Shown: in pieces, positions 36,021-43,932 of the stretch
Layout of the letters: each line of letters starts with the position of its first letter
Position numbering within the stretch: the first letter of the stretch is position 1
DNA from: Phytopseudomonas dryadis
Lineage (GTDB): Bacteria > Pseudomonadota > Gammaproteobacteria > Pseudomonadales > Pseudomonadaceae
Length of the DNA stretch: 64,000 nt
Assembly (NCBI RefSeq): GCF_004327355.1
Contig: NZ_QJUM01000005.1
Coordinates: 1-64,000, forward strand
Reading direction: 5' to 3'
The notes under the pieces: model-generated
Seen by the model: only the letters and a program-made list of their open reading frames with translations
The model's database searches: none
Told to the model about the DNA's origin: nothing
Position numbers and translations under genes: made by a program

Positions 36021-36803
36021 TCAGCCGATGATATTGAGCCCGCCATCGACGAAATGGACGCTGCCGGTCTGGCCGCACGCGGCATCGCTGACCAGCCAGG
36101 CGCAGAGCGCGCCCACGTCCTCGAGGCTGGCCAGGCGGCGCAACGGCGAGCGGGTCGCGGCCCGCTCGAGCAGGTTGTCGAAGTCCTTCAGCCCGGATGC
36201 GGCGCGGGTCGGCATGGGGCCGGGGGAAATCGCATGGACGCGGATGCCGCGGGGGCCCAGCTCGTCGGCCAGGTAGCGGACGCCGGCTTCCAGGGCGGCC
36301 TTGACCGGCCCCATCAGCGCGTAGCCATCGATCACTTCCTGGGCGCCGTGGTAGCTCATGGTCAGCAGGGTGCCGCCGCGCTCCATCAGCGGTTCGGCCA
36401 AGCGCGCCATGCGGATGAAGGAGTGGCAGGAAATGTCCATGGCCTGCAGGAAGCCTGCGCTGGAACTGTCCAGCAAGCGGCCGCGCAGGTCATCCTTGGG
36501 CGCGCTGGCGAGGGAGTGGACGAGAAAGTCGAGGCGCCCCCAGCGTTGTTCGATGTCCTCGAACAACGCCTCCAGCTCGCCGGGCCGGGTGATGTCCAGG
36601 GGCCGTTTCAGGCCGGCCTGGAGCTGGTCGGCCAGTGGCTCCACGTGTCTGCGCGCCTTGTCGTTGAGCCAGGTGATGGCCAGTTCGGCGCCCATGGCAT
36701 GCAGCGCCCGGGCGCAGCCCCAGGCGATGGAGTGCTGGTTGGCGATGCCCACCACCAGGCCGCGTTTGCCAGCCAGGGACAGGCGCTGTGGCGTGAAACT
36801 CAT
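36021..36803 (-). CDS. FabI-like enoyl-ACP reductase in the acetyl-phosphate operon
   Basis: 260 residues from ATG 36803, which overlaps the ackA stop as ATGA. All FabI hallmarks are there: GLVVGIANQHSIAWG nucleotide loop, and the active-site pattern SYHGAQEVIDGYALMGPVK with the two Tyr ten residues apart and Lys seven after the second. FabI normally reduces trans-2-enoyl-ACP with NADH in fatty acid synthesis. A copy tied to acetate kinase and phosphate acyltransferase is more likely a secondary paralogue, perhaps acting on enoyl-CoA or balancing NADH; that is inference. It converges with phbR. Confidence 0.85.
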   Translation of the reverse strand: MSFTPQRLSLAGKRGLVVGIANQHSIAWGCARALHAMGAELAITWLNDKARRHVEPLADQLQAGLKRPLDITRPGELEALFEDIEQRWGRLDFLVHSLASAPKDDLRGRLLDSSSAGFLQAMDISCHSFIRMARLAEPLMERGGTLLTMSYHGAQEVIDGYALMGPVKAALEAGVRYLADELGPRGIRVHAISPGPMPTRAASGLKDFDNLLERAATRSPLRRLASLEDVGALCAWLVSDAACGQTGSVHFVDGGLNIIG

Positions 36804-38008
36804 GGCACGGACTCCTGGTACAGGCGCCAGGTATGGCGGGCAATCATGCTTTCCTCGTCGGTGGCGACCACCAGTATCGGCCGGGCGCTGTCGCGGCTGG
36901 AGATGCGCTCGGCATGCCGGCCGTTGGCCGCTGCGTCCAGGCGCAGGCCGAACAGCGGGGCCAGGTGCGTGACCACCTGGTGACGCAGTTCGGCATCCTT
37001 CTCGCCGATGCCGGCGGTGAACACCAGGGTGTCCAGGCCGCCTAGGCTGACGGCCAGGCGGCCGATTTCCTGGGCGATGCGGTAGGCATAATAATCGATG
37101 GCCAGCCGCGCGCGCGGCGCGCTGCTGGCGCGCAGGCTGCGCATGTCGCTGCCGACCCCGGAAATGCCGAGCAGGCCCGATTGGTGGTAGAGCATGTGTT
37201 CCAGGCTGCGGGCATCCTCGCCGCGTGCCAGCAGGTGCAGCAGCACACCGGGGTCCAGGGCGCCGCAGCGGCTGCCCATGGGCAGGCCGTCCAGGGCGCT
37301 GAATGAAGTGGTCACCTCGACGCTCCTGCCGCCATCGACGGCGCACAGGCTGGAGCCGTTGCCCAGGTGGGCGATCACCAGCTTGCCGGCGGCCAGTTCC
37401 GGGTGCCGCTGTTGCAGGTACTGGCTGATGTATTCGAACGACAGGCCATGGAAACCGTAGCGGCGGATACCCTGTTCATACAGGGCATAAGGCAGGCCGA
37501 AGAGTTGGCTGAGCAGGCTGCGCCCGGCATGGAACGCGGTATCGAAGCAGGCGACCTGAGGCAGCTCCGGCTGGCTGTCGAGCACCACCTGGATCGCCGC
37601 CAGGTTGTGCGGTTGATGCAGCGGCGCCAGGGGTTCCAGCTCGCGCAGGCGGGCCAGCACTGCGGCATCGATGCGCAGGGGCGCGCTGAAGTCCGCGCCG
37701 CCATGCACCACGCGATGGCCGATCAGCGTCGGGCGCCGGTCTCCCAGGTATTCGCCGAGGGCCTGGTAGAGCTGCCGGAACGCCGCCGGCATATCGCCCA
37801 CCTGCTGGGCGTCGAAGGCGCTGTCGTGGATGTTGCTGCCGTCGGCCCGGGTGAGCCTGAGGCGTGGTTGCACGCCGATACCGTCCAGCTTGCCGCGGGC
37901 CAGCAGCGCCGGTTCGGCCTCGCCGCGTCGGCCGGTGAACAGGCCGATCTTGAGGCTCGACGAACCGGCGTTGACGGTGAGGATCAGTGCGTCCCGTGGC
38001 GCATTCAT
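36800..38008 (-). CDS. ackA: Acetate kinase
   Basis: 402 residues from ATG 38008, the usual length. It begins with the phosphate-binding LILTVNAGSSSLKIGLF; other family blocks are VHGGADFSAP, CFDTAFHAGRSLLSQLFGLP, IRRYGFHGLSFEYI, VIAHLGNGSSLCAVDGGRS and TAGIGEKDAELR. It interconverts acetyl-phosphate plus ADP with acetate plus ATP. Joined by ATGA overlaps to the phosphate acyltransferase gene upstream and to the FabI-like gene downstream. Together with phosphoketolase it gives an ATP-yielding route from sugar phosphate to acetate. Confidence 0.95.
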   Translation of the reverse strand: MNAPRDALILTVNAGSSSLKIGLFTGRRGEAEPALLARGKLDGIGVQPRLRLTRADGSNIHDSAFDAQQVGDMPAAFRQLYQALGEYLGDRRPTLIGHRVVHGGADFSAPLRIDAAVLARLRELEPLAPLHQPHNLAAIQVVLDSQPELPQVACFDTAFHAGRSLLSQLFGLPYALYEQGIRRYGFHGLSFEYISQYLQQRHPELAAGKLVIAHLGNGSSLCAVDGGRSVEVTTSFSALDGLPMGSRCGALDPGVLLHLLARGEDARSLEHMLYHQSGLLGISGVGSDMRSLRASSAPRARLAIDYYAYRIAQEIGRLAVSLGGLDTLVFTAGIGEKDAELRHQVVTHLAPLFGLRLDAAANGRHAERISSRDSARPILVVATDEESMIARHTWRLYQESVP

Positions 38009-38943
38009 GCCAGCGCCTCCACGGCCAGTGCTGTGCGCCGGGCCTCGGCCAGCAGCACGCCGAGGGCGCAACTGGCGATGCGCGCGCGGACGCTGTCGGC
38101 GCGGCTGGTGAGAATGATCGGCACGCGGGCGCCGAGGACGATACCGGCGGCCTCGGCGCCGGCCAGGTAGATCAGTTGCTTGGCGAGGATATTGCCGGCC
38201 TCCAGATCCGGGGCGAGGAGGATGTCCGGATCGCCGGCGACCTCGGACTGGATACCCTTGAGCCGCGCCGCTTCGGCGTTGATCGCGTTGTCGAAGGCCA
38301 GGGGGCCGTCGAGCAGGCCGCCCTGGATCTGCCCGCGCCGCGCCATCACCACCAGCGCGGCGGCCTCCAGGGTCGAGGGCAATTTGGCGGTGACCGTCTC
38401 CACCGCCGACAGCAGCGCCAGCTTCGGCCGCTCGACGCCTAGCACGTGCAGCAGGTCGATGGCGTTGCGGCAGATATCGGCCTTGTCGTCCAGGCTGGGG
38501 AAGATGTTCACCGCCGCGTCGGTGACGAACAGCGGTTTGTGGTAGCTGGGCACGTTCATCGCGTACAGGTGGCTGAGGCGCCGCTCCGTGCGCAGGCCGC
38601 TGTCGCGGGCGGTCACCGCCTGCAGCAGCTCATCGCTGTGCAGGCTGCCTTTCATCAGCAGTTCGGCACGGCCGGCGCGCACCAGTTCGACCCCACGCGC
38701 GGCGGCGGCATGGCTGTGTTCCACGGATTCCAGCGGCCATTGGGCGATAGCCAGGCCGGCCGCCGCCGCGGTGCTCTCGATCCTGTGCCGCGGGCCGATC
38801 AGGATCGGTGCGATCAGCCCGGCGTCCGCGGCCTCCAGCGCACCGCTCAAGGCGCCGGCCGAGCAGGGGTGAACCACGGCGGTGGGCACCGGGGCGAGAC
38901 GGTCGCAACGCCGCAGCAGATCCTGATAATGATCCTGGCTCAT
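38005..38943 (-). CDS. pta: Phosphate acetyl/butyryltransferase
   Basis: 312 residues from ATG 38943 (MSQDHYQDLLRRC), overlapping the upstream stop as ATGA. PTA_PTB family in its short form, without the DRTGG domain of long Pta proteins. Blocks seen: LIAPILIGPRHRIESTA, AELLMKGSLHSDELLQAV, FVTDAAVNIFPSLDDKADI, GGLLDGPLAFDNAINAEAA, DILLAPDLEAGNILAKQL. It exchanges acyl-CoA and acyl-phosphate. Acetyl-CoA is the likeliest substrate beside acetate kinase and phosphoketolase, but butyryl or 3-hydroxybutyryl forms cannot be excluded. Confidence 0.9.
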   Translation of the reverse strand: MSQDHYQDLLRRCDRLAPVPTAVVHPCSAGALSGALEAADAGLIAPILIGPRHRIESTAAAAGLAIAQWPLESVEHSHAAAARGVELVRAGRAELLMKGSLHSDELLQAVTARDSGLRTERRLSHLYAMNVPSYHKPLFVTDAAVNIFPSLDDKADICRNAIDLLHVLGVERPKLALLSAVETVTAKLPSTLEAAALVVMARRGQIQGGLLDGPLAFDNAINAEAARLKGIQSEVAGDPDILLAPDLEAGNILAKQLIYLAGAEAAGIVLGARVPIILTSRADSVRARIASCALGVLLAEARRTALAVEALA

Positions 38944-41594
38944 TCGCTTGAACCGGCTGGGTCGTTGGCCGGGCGCTTGCGCTTGCGCGCGGCGGCTGCG
39001 TTTGGGGCGGGCTTGGCCGCAGGCGCCCCGGCGGCCGGTTCGCCATCCAGTGGCGTGCTGGCCTCGGCCGTCGCCTTGCCCGTGGCGGCCTTGCCTGGGC
39101 CTGTCCTGGCCGTCGCGGGCGCTGGCTTGCCGGCGGTTTTGCCCGGCGCTTTGCCGGAGTCGGCCGCCTTCGTCGTTTTGCCCGGCGAGCTGGCGCGGCG
39201 CGCCGGCGCGGCGGCCCGGCTGGCTGCCCTGGCGCGTACGCTGTCGGCAGCGGCCGGCGCAGTTGCGTCGGCTGGCGCAGTAGGCTTGGCAGCGGCTGCC
39301 GCGTCCGTCGCGGCCGGCTCGTCGGGGGTCAGGACGAAGCCGGGCAGGGGGCGTTCGAGCAGGCGGTGCAGTTCGCGCCATAAGTCGCCCACGGCGCCCT
39401 CGGCGGTGTGCAGTTCCGGCACCAACTGGATGACGGCGTCCAGCACCTGCTGGCGTTCGCTCGCCGTGCGCAGCAACAGCGGCAGGCTGCTCAGGCTTTC
39501 CGCGGCGTGGGCAAACACCAGCAGGCCCTGCAGGCGAACGCTGTCGCGCAGGGCGATGGGGTCGAGGGCGAACTGCTGCACGAGTTGGCGACCGTGCTGG
39601 GCGAGGCGCTCGATCCGCTCCTTGCTGATGCTCTGGCTGGTGCTGCCGAGCAGGAACAGGATGCGCGCCAGGGCTTCCAGCTGGCCGCCATGCGGCAGGG
39701 CATCGTGCAGGCGCGCGATCAGCGCTTGATCCTGCACGCTGGCGCGTTTCTGCGGATTCTGTGGTTTTTGCCCACCGGTGAGCGTGCTCAGGCCGCCATA
39801 GAAACCGTGGAAGCACAGTTCCTGGAGCGCATCGCGCAGGTCGCGGTAGCCGTCCAACTGCGCTTCGACGAGGTGGGAGAACAGCGCCTGCCAGGTCAGC
39901 AGCGGGTTGTCCGCGGCCACCGGCCGCCGGTTGCCGCGCACCTGCCCGGCGGTGCCGGCCAGCCACCAGAGCGCCGGGTTCAGGCTGCTCCAGAGCACCT
40001 GTTGCTGGTGGAAGGGATGCGCCTTGCGGATGACCTCGGCCGTGGGTTCGTTGATCAGCTGGCGCATCGTCGGACGCACGAACCAGTCGTAGAGGGTGCT
40101 GTTGAGTTCCGAGAGGCGGTCGACCAGGGCGAATTCACGCTCGTCGTCGCGCCCGTCCTGGTCATGGCTGAGGATATCGGCGATGCGTCGGCGTTCGAAA
40201 TGCACCTGATAGGTCTGCCCGTCTTCGGCGGTTTCCGGCAAGTCATCGATCACCAGTTCGTACAGGCCGGCCGGTAGCGCGCCGATGCTGTCGATGGCGC
40301 CCAGCAACTCGCGGTGCTCGCGGCGGGCCACCTTGCCCGAGACGAAGATGCCCAGGTGGCCGATGCTGGCATGGCGCAGGTAGACGATGGTACGTCCGGC
40401 GCTGCGCAGGGCCAGGTCGCTGGGGTAGACGTCGACGATCCAGTTCAGCGCCTGCTGCGGCGGCGTGATGTTGTCGCCATAGGAACAGAACACCACCACC
40501 GGCGCTTCGATGCGCTTCAGGTCGATTGCGCTGCTCTTGCGCCCGAAGCCGCCCGCCAGGCGGTTGCCGATGAACAGGTCGTCGACGATGGCCTCGATCT
40601 CCTCGCTGTTGAGCAGCGTCGGGCTACCCCACCAGCGTTCGAAGTCGAGAAAGCGCGGCGCCTCGCTGTCGACCTGGCTGAACAGGTTGTAGTACTTGCT
40701 CCAGTGGGTGTTGGCCGGGTTCAGGCTCTCGAAGTTGCTGACCAGCCAGGCGCCGTCGAAACGGCCGTTGCCCAGGTCGCTGCCCAGGCGCGTCATCCAG
40801 CTGCCGCCGAGCAGGCCGCCGGCGTAACGCATCGGGTTGCTGCCATTGACCCCGGCCCAGTACGACAGCGGCGCGCCGTTGATGATCACCAGGCCCGGCA
40901 GTTCCGGGCGGGCGGCGGCCAGCCCCATCAGCGCCCAGCCGGCCTGGCAGTTGCCGATGATCACCGGTTTGCCGGTGTCGGGGTGGCGGGCGCGAACCGC
41001 CTCGATGAAATGGGCTTCGGCTTCGGCGATATCGGCCAGTGTCTGTCCCGGCGCGGGGAAGTGGCTGAAGGCGATGAAATAGGTGGGGTGCCCGGCCCTC
41101 AGGCTTTCCCCGATCTCCGAGTCCTCCTTGAAGCCACCGATGCCGGCGCCGTGGCCGCCACGCGGGTCGACGATGATCACCGGCTGGCGGCTGTCGTCGC
41201 TCGGCTGGTTGGGGCCCGGGAGTATCCGCAGCAGGGAGTAGTTGGCCGGGTGGGGCAAGTCGTGGCCGTCGATCAGCACCTCGTGGTCGAACTTGAGCAG
41301 CAGTGGGTATCCCGCACGCTCGTGGGCCAGGGTGTTGTCGCCGCGCTGGCGCAGGGTGTCGAGGAACAGCAGGCTGCGCTGGCCGAAATCGACCAGGTAT
41401 TCCCAGCAATCGCTGGCGCTGGGCTGGCGCAACTGGCCGGCGCGAATGGGCGCGAGGATATGTTCCTGGCGCTGGCGCAAGGCATCCAGGAGGATCTGCA
41501 CATGCAGGCGCTGCAGTTCGCCCATGTGCCTGAGCAGGCCCTGGTACGACGCGTAATGGTCTTCCTGCTTTGCAAAAAAACTTTCCTGACTCAT
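38940..41594 (-). CDS. DUF3141 PHA-synthase-like hydrolase with Lys/Ala/Pro-rich tail
   Basis: 884 residues from ATG 41594, selected because gggagacgg precedes it. The N-terminal helical part (1-100) resembles phasin or PhaC N-termini; an alpha/beta-hydrolase domain follows (about 105-450) in which the nucleophile elbow reads VIIGNCQAGWALMG, giving Cys216 in place of Ser, as in PHA synthases. Acidic and His candidates are FCSYGDNITPP and RHASIGHLGIFVSG. A helical region (about 470-755) leads to a low-complexity tail of about 127 residues full of Ala, Pro, Lys and Arg (AAAAKPTAPADATAP ... AARKRKRPA), like PhaF or histone-H1-like tails. First gene of a four-gene coupled operon. Function undescribed; granule or nucleoid association is a guess. 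Confidence 0.85.
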   Translation of the reverse strand: MSQESFFAKQEDHYASYQGLLRHMGELQRLHVQILLDALRQRQEHILAPIRAGQLRQPSASDCWEYLVDFGQRSLLFLDTLRQRGDNTLAHERAGYPLLLKFDHEVLIDGHDLPHPANYSLLRILPGPNQPSDDSRQPVIIVDPRGGHGAGIGGFKEDSEIGESLRAGHPTYFIAFSHFPAPGQTLADIAEAEAHFIEAVRARHPDTGKPVIIGNCQAGWALMGLAAARPELPGLVIINGAPLSYWAGVNGSNPMRYAGGLLGGSWMTRLGSDLGNGRFDGAWLVSNFESLNPANTHWSKYYNLFSQVDSEAPRFLDFERWWGSPTLLNSEEIEAIVDDLFIGNRLAGGFGRKSSAIDLKRIEAPVVVFCSYGDNITPPQQALNWIVDVYPSDLALRSAGRTIVYLRHASIGHLGIFVSGKVARREHRELLGAIDSIGALPAGLYELVIDDLPETAEDGQTYQVHFERRRIADILSHDQDGRDDEREFALVDRLSELNSTLYDWFVRPTMRQLINEPTAEVIRKAHPFHQQQVLWSSLNPALWWLAGTAGQVRGNRRPVAADNPLLTWQALFSHLVEAQLDGYRDLRDALQELCFHGFYGGLSTLTGGQKPQNPQKRASVQDQALIARLHDALPHGGQLEALARILFLLGSTSQSISKERIERLAQHGRQLVQQFALDPIALRDSVRLQGLLVFAHAAESLSSLPLLLRTASERQQVLDAVIQLVPELHTAEGAVGDLWRELHRLLERPLPGFVLTPDEPAATDAAAAAKPTAPADATAPAAADSVRARAASRAAAPARRASSPGKTTKAADSGKAPGKTAGKPAPATARTGPGKAATGKATAEASTPLDGEPAAGAPAAKPAPNAAAARKRKRPANDPAGSSE

Positions 41595-41723
41595 GACCGT
41601 CTCCCGTCGCTGGCAGGTCAACGAGCCGCTTGCCTGATCCAGACTGCTCGCTCAGGCCGGCCCATGCTTCGCCGGTTGTGGCGAATGATTCCTTATAGCC
41701 AATGCCCGGCGCTCAGGCAAAGC

Positions 41724-41775
41724 TTTTTTGTGCGCTGCAAAAAACGCTTGCAAAGGGTTTTTTGCAGCGCAACAA
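41724..41775. promoter_or_regulatory. Two TGC-rich palindromes, PhaR operator candidates
   Basis: Box 1, 41724-41744, ttttttgtgcgctgcaaaa, is nearly its own reverse complement. Box 2, 41758-41775, ttttttgcagcgcaacaa, repeats it in the other orientation, with 13 bases between. They lie in the 362-bp divergent gap between the DUF3141 operon and phaP. PhaR proteins bind TGC-rich palindromes before phaP genes in other bacteria, and phaR lies 0.9 kb away. No other gene is seen in the gap. Confidence 0.6.
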
Positions 41776-41956
41776 TCCAGTGGCGCGTCGGGTTCGCGAC
41801 AAGTGCTGGCTCGCGCGCATCGTTCCTCCTTCGGGTGCACGGTCGAGACACACAGGCTGCAGCGCCTACGGCACCTGAGCCGGCAGTGCGCACGGGCTGT
41901 CCTGGAGGTGGAGTCAGGCCCTTTGCCGGGCCATCCCGTTACCTGGAGACCCAACC

Positions 41957-42532
41957 ATGTCCTTGTTCGATACGGAAAAACTGCACAGCACCCAGAAAGC
42001 CAACCTCGACCTGTTGCAACAGATCAGCAGCAAGGTATTCGAGGGCGTCGAGCAGCTCAGCCAATTGCAGTTCAAGACGCTGCGCGCCTCGAGCGACGAT
42101 CACTTCGACAGCTTCCGCAAGCTGCTCTCGGCCCGCGACCCACAGGCTTTCGCCGAGCTGCAGGCCTCCTTCGCCCAGCCCACCGCCCAGGCCGAACGCC
42201 TGATGGAATTCAATCGCCAGGTGTACGAACTGATTTCCGGTACCCAGTCGGAAATCGCCAAGCTCGCCGAGCGCCAGATAGAGACGGGCGCCAAGCAGGT
42301 CCAGGAACTGGTGGAGGTGATCGCCAAGAACGCACCGACCGGGGCCGAGCCGGCGGTGGCCGTGCTCAAGTCGGCGCTGGAAAGCGCCGGCAGCGTCTAC
42401 GAAAGCGCGCAGAAGGCGGCGAAGCAGGCGGCGGAAATCGCCGAGAACGGTATTGCCGCAGCCGCTTCCGCTGCCGGTCAGGCGACTCGTGAAGCCGGCA
42501 AGGCGGCGGGCGGTTCGCGCAAGCAGGCCTGA
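41957..42532 (+). CDS. phaP: Phasin PhaP, PHB granule surface protein
   Basis: 191 residues, almost wholly helical. The phasin pattern is clear: FDTEKLHSTQKANLDLLQQI, QLSQLQFKTLRASSDDHFDS, EFNRQVYELISGTQSEIAKL, then an Ala/Lys-rich end (AQKAAKQAAEIAENGIAAAA). Such proteins coat PHB granules and set their number and size. ATG 41957 lies 8 bases after cctggagac. It is divergent from the DUF3141 operon and convergent with phaR; expression is probably held by PhaR at 41724-41775 until granules titrate it. Confidence 0.93.
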   Translation: MSLFDTEKLHSTQKANLDLLQQISSKVFEGVEQLSQLQFKTLRASSDDHFDSFRKLLSARDPQAFAELQASFAQPTAQAERLMEFNRQVYELISGTQSEIAKLAERQIETGAKQVQELVEVIAKNAPTGAEPAVAVLKSALESAGSVYESAQKAAKQAAEIAENGIAAAASAAGQATREAGKAAGGSRKQA

Positions 42533-42597
42533 CAGGCTGTGGCTTGCTCGGGTAGGTCTGTTTCGGCGTGGATGACGACATCGAGGCAACAGCAGTC

Positions 42598-42672
42598 GCA
42601 AGCTGCAAGCTGCAAGTTAAAAGCAACTCGGGGCGCTTCAGGCTCTTGCTTGCAGCTTGTGGCTTGAAGCTT
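42598..42672. repeat. AAGCTKCAAG-type hairpin between convergent phaP and phaR
   Basis: Left arm gcaagctgcaagctgcaag (42598-42616) and right arm cttgcttgcagcttg...aagctt (42645-42672) are approximate reverse complements. The element lies between two stop codons, so it may end both transcripts. Confidence 0.7.
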
Positions 42673-42694
42673 ATGTCCGCTCCTGCCGGCGGGC

Positions 42695-43228
42695 TTAGTG
42701 TCCGTCGTCGTCCTTTTTGCGCCCGTCGTCGCCGTCGGGCCTGGCGGACGGCGGCGTGCCGAACAGACCGAACAGGTTCTGGGTGTTGAGGTAAAGCTGC
42801 TTCGACTGATCGACGTACTGGTTCATCAGTTCCTGCATCACCGGCACCTGTTTGTGCATGAACTCGCTCCAGGCCTGGGAGGACTGCACGCCGGTCTGGG
42901 TCTGCACGTCGATGACGGTCTGGATGCTCTTTTCCAGGTAGCTGCCGAGCATGCCCTGGAAGGGACCGTAGAAACGGATGATGCCCTTGAGCATGTCGCT
43001 GGAGAAAATCGGTTCGCCGTCGCTTTCCGCTTCCTGGATGATCTGCATCAGGATGCTGCGGGTCAGGTCTTCGCCACTCTTGGCGTCGACCACCTGAAAG
43101 GGGATTTCATCGATCACCAACTGGCGGATATCGCTCAGCGTCAGATGGCTGCTGGTATGGGTATCGTACAGGCGGCGATTGGCGTATTTCTTGATCAGAC
43201 GGGGAGTGTTCCGGCTGTTCTCTGGCAT
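42695..43228 (-). CDS. phaR: Polyhydroxyalkanoate synthesis repressor PhaR
   Basis: 177 residues. N-terminal PHB_acc_N DNA-binding domain (about 8-68: RLIKKYANRRLYDTHTSSHL, TLSDIRQLVIDEIPFQVVDA) and a PHB_acc domain (about 72-140: FGPFQ-type RFYGPFQGMLGSYLEKSIQT). PhaR represses phasin genes and binds nascent PHB granules, which relieves repression. The tail is Asp/Lys rich (DGDDGRKKDDDGH). It faces phaP, with the hairpin 42598-42672 between them. Confidence 0.95.
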   Translation of the reverse strand: MPENSRNTPRLIKKYANRRLYDTHTSSHLTLSDIRQLVIDEIPFQVVDAKSGEDLTRSILMQIIQEAESDGEPIFSSDMLKGIIRFYGPFQGMLGSYLEKSIQTVIDVQTQTGVQSSQAWSEFMHKQVPVMQELMNQYVDQSKQLYLNTQNLFGLFGTPPSARPDGDDGRKKDDDGH

Positions 43229-43291
43229 GTGACGTGTCTCGTGAATAGCCTGGAGTCGCGGCTATCTTACCCCAGAGGCGTGGCTGCCAGT

Positions 43292-43395
43292 AGCAGCCGC
43301 AAGCTTCAAGTCAGAAGCATAGGGCGTTATGCCTGAAGCGCTTTCGACCTGCCGCTCGCAGGGGGCGGCCATCCGCCTTGCAGCTTATGGCCGCT
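43292..43395. repeat. AAGCTKCAAG-type nested hairpin upstream of phaR
   Basis: Outer arms 43292-43310 (agcagccgcaagcttcaag) and 43377-43395 pair imperfectly; an inner pair (cagaagcatagggcg / ttatgcctgaagc) lies between. It occupies part of the 308-bp gap 43229-43536, which otherwise shows no convincing gene; the promoter of phaR must lie between 43229 and here. Confidence 0.6.
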
Positions 43396-43536
43396 CCCAT
43401 GTTCGGTTCTGTCGCGCTTGATGTAGGCTTCCAGCGTGCGCGGGATCTCCTCGGCGAGTATGCGTTCGCGCCGTGCCGGTTCCTTCCCTCGCAGCGAAAC
43501 ACGCGAAAACCACCCCCTTGATGAAGGCGTAACCCG

Positions 43537-43701
43537 ATGCAACAACTCGAAGTCATGATTGGTTTGATCGGCCTGGGATTCCTGTTGCTGGTAACAGGCT
43601 ACAGCCGCCGGGAATTCGATTACGGGGTCCTGATGATCGCCGCGGGGATTGGCGTGATGTTCGCCACCATCGGCTACAAGCTCTACCTGGTGCTGGGTTG
43701 A
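43537..43701 (+). CDS. 54-residue membrane protein, unknown function
   Basis: ATG 43537 to TGA 43701, with gaagg nine bases upstream. The protein starts MQQLEVMIGLIGLGFLLLVT and has two hydrophobic helices (about 6-20 and 31-52) joined by a short charged turn (GYSRREFDYG). Third codon positions are mostly G or C. I do not recognise the family. It stands alone between the PHB genes and sodC, in the region where P. aeruginosa has small genes between flhB and flhA, so it may be an ancestral resident of that gap. Confidence 0.6.
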   Translation: MQQLEVMIGLIGLGFLLLVTGYSRREFDYGVLMIAAGIGVMFATIGYKLYLVLG

Positions 43702-43810
43702 GGCGATGAGTTCCGGGCGATGGGGACCGCCCAGGCCCGGCTCTCTCTGCATGACCTCGAGTCGCTGTGACGCCAAGTGCCGAAAGCCCTTGCCTGCGCG
43801 CAATGGCTGC

Positions 43811-43890
43811 TGGCGCATCGCCCCGGGGGCGGGGCTCCTACCTGACCCAGACTTGCCGCAATCCGGCGGGAGCCGCGGCGATTGGCGAGC
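43811..43890. repeat. Degenerate REP doublet between the small membrane gene and sodC
   Basis: ctggcgcatcgccccggg...ggggctcctac and, inverted, ggcgggagccgcggcgattggc. Related to the array at 21826-22635 but in the opposite head/tail order and diverged. It lies behind sodC, which is read leftward. Confidence 0.65.
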
Positions 43891-43932
43891 ACGACGCGGC
43901 TTGCGCTGAAACGTCAACAGGCCCTGGTGGCG

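Noticed and set aside
43327..43494. Minus-strand peptide ...ARRERILAEEIPRTLEAYIKR... near phaR
   Set aside because: The stretch looks protein-like, but no ATG, GTG or well-placed TTG precedes it in frame, and its end runs through a hairpin. It may be a gene remnant; evidence is too thin to annotate.
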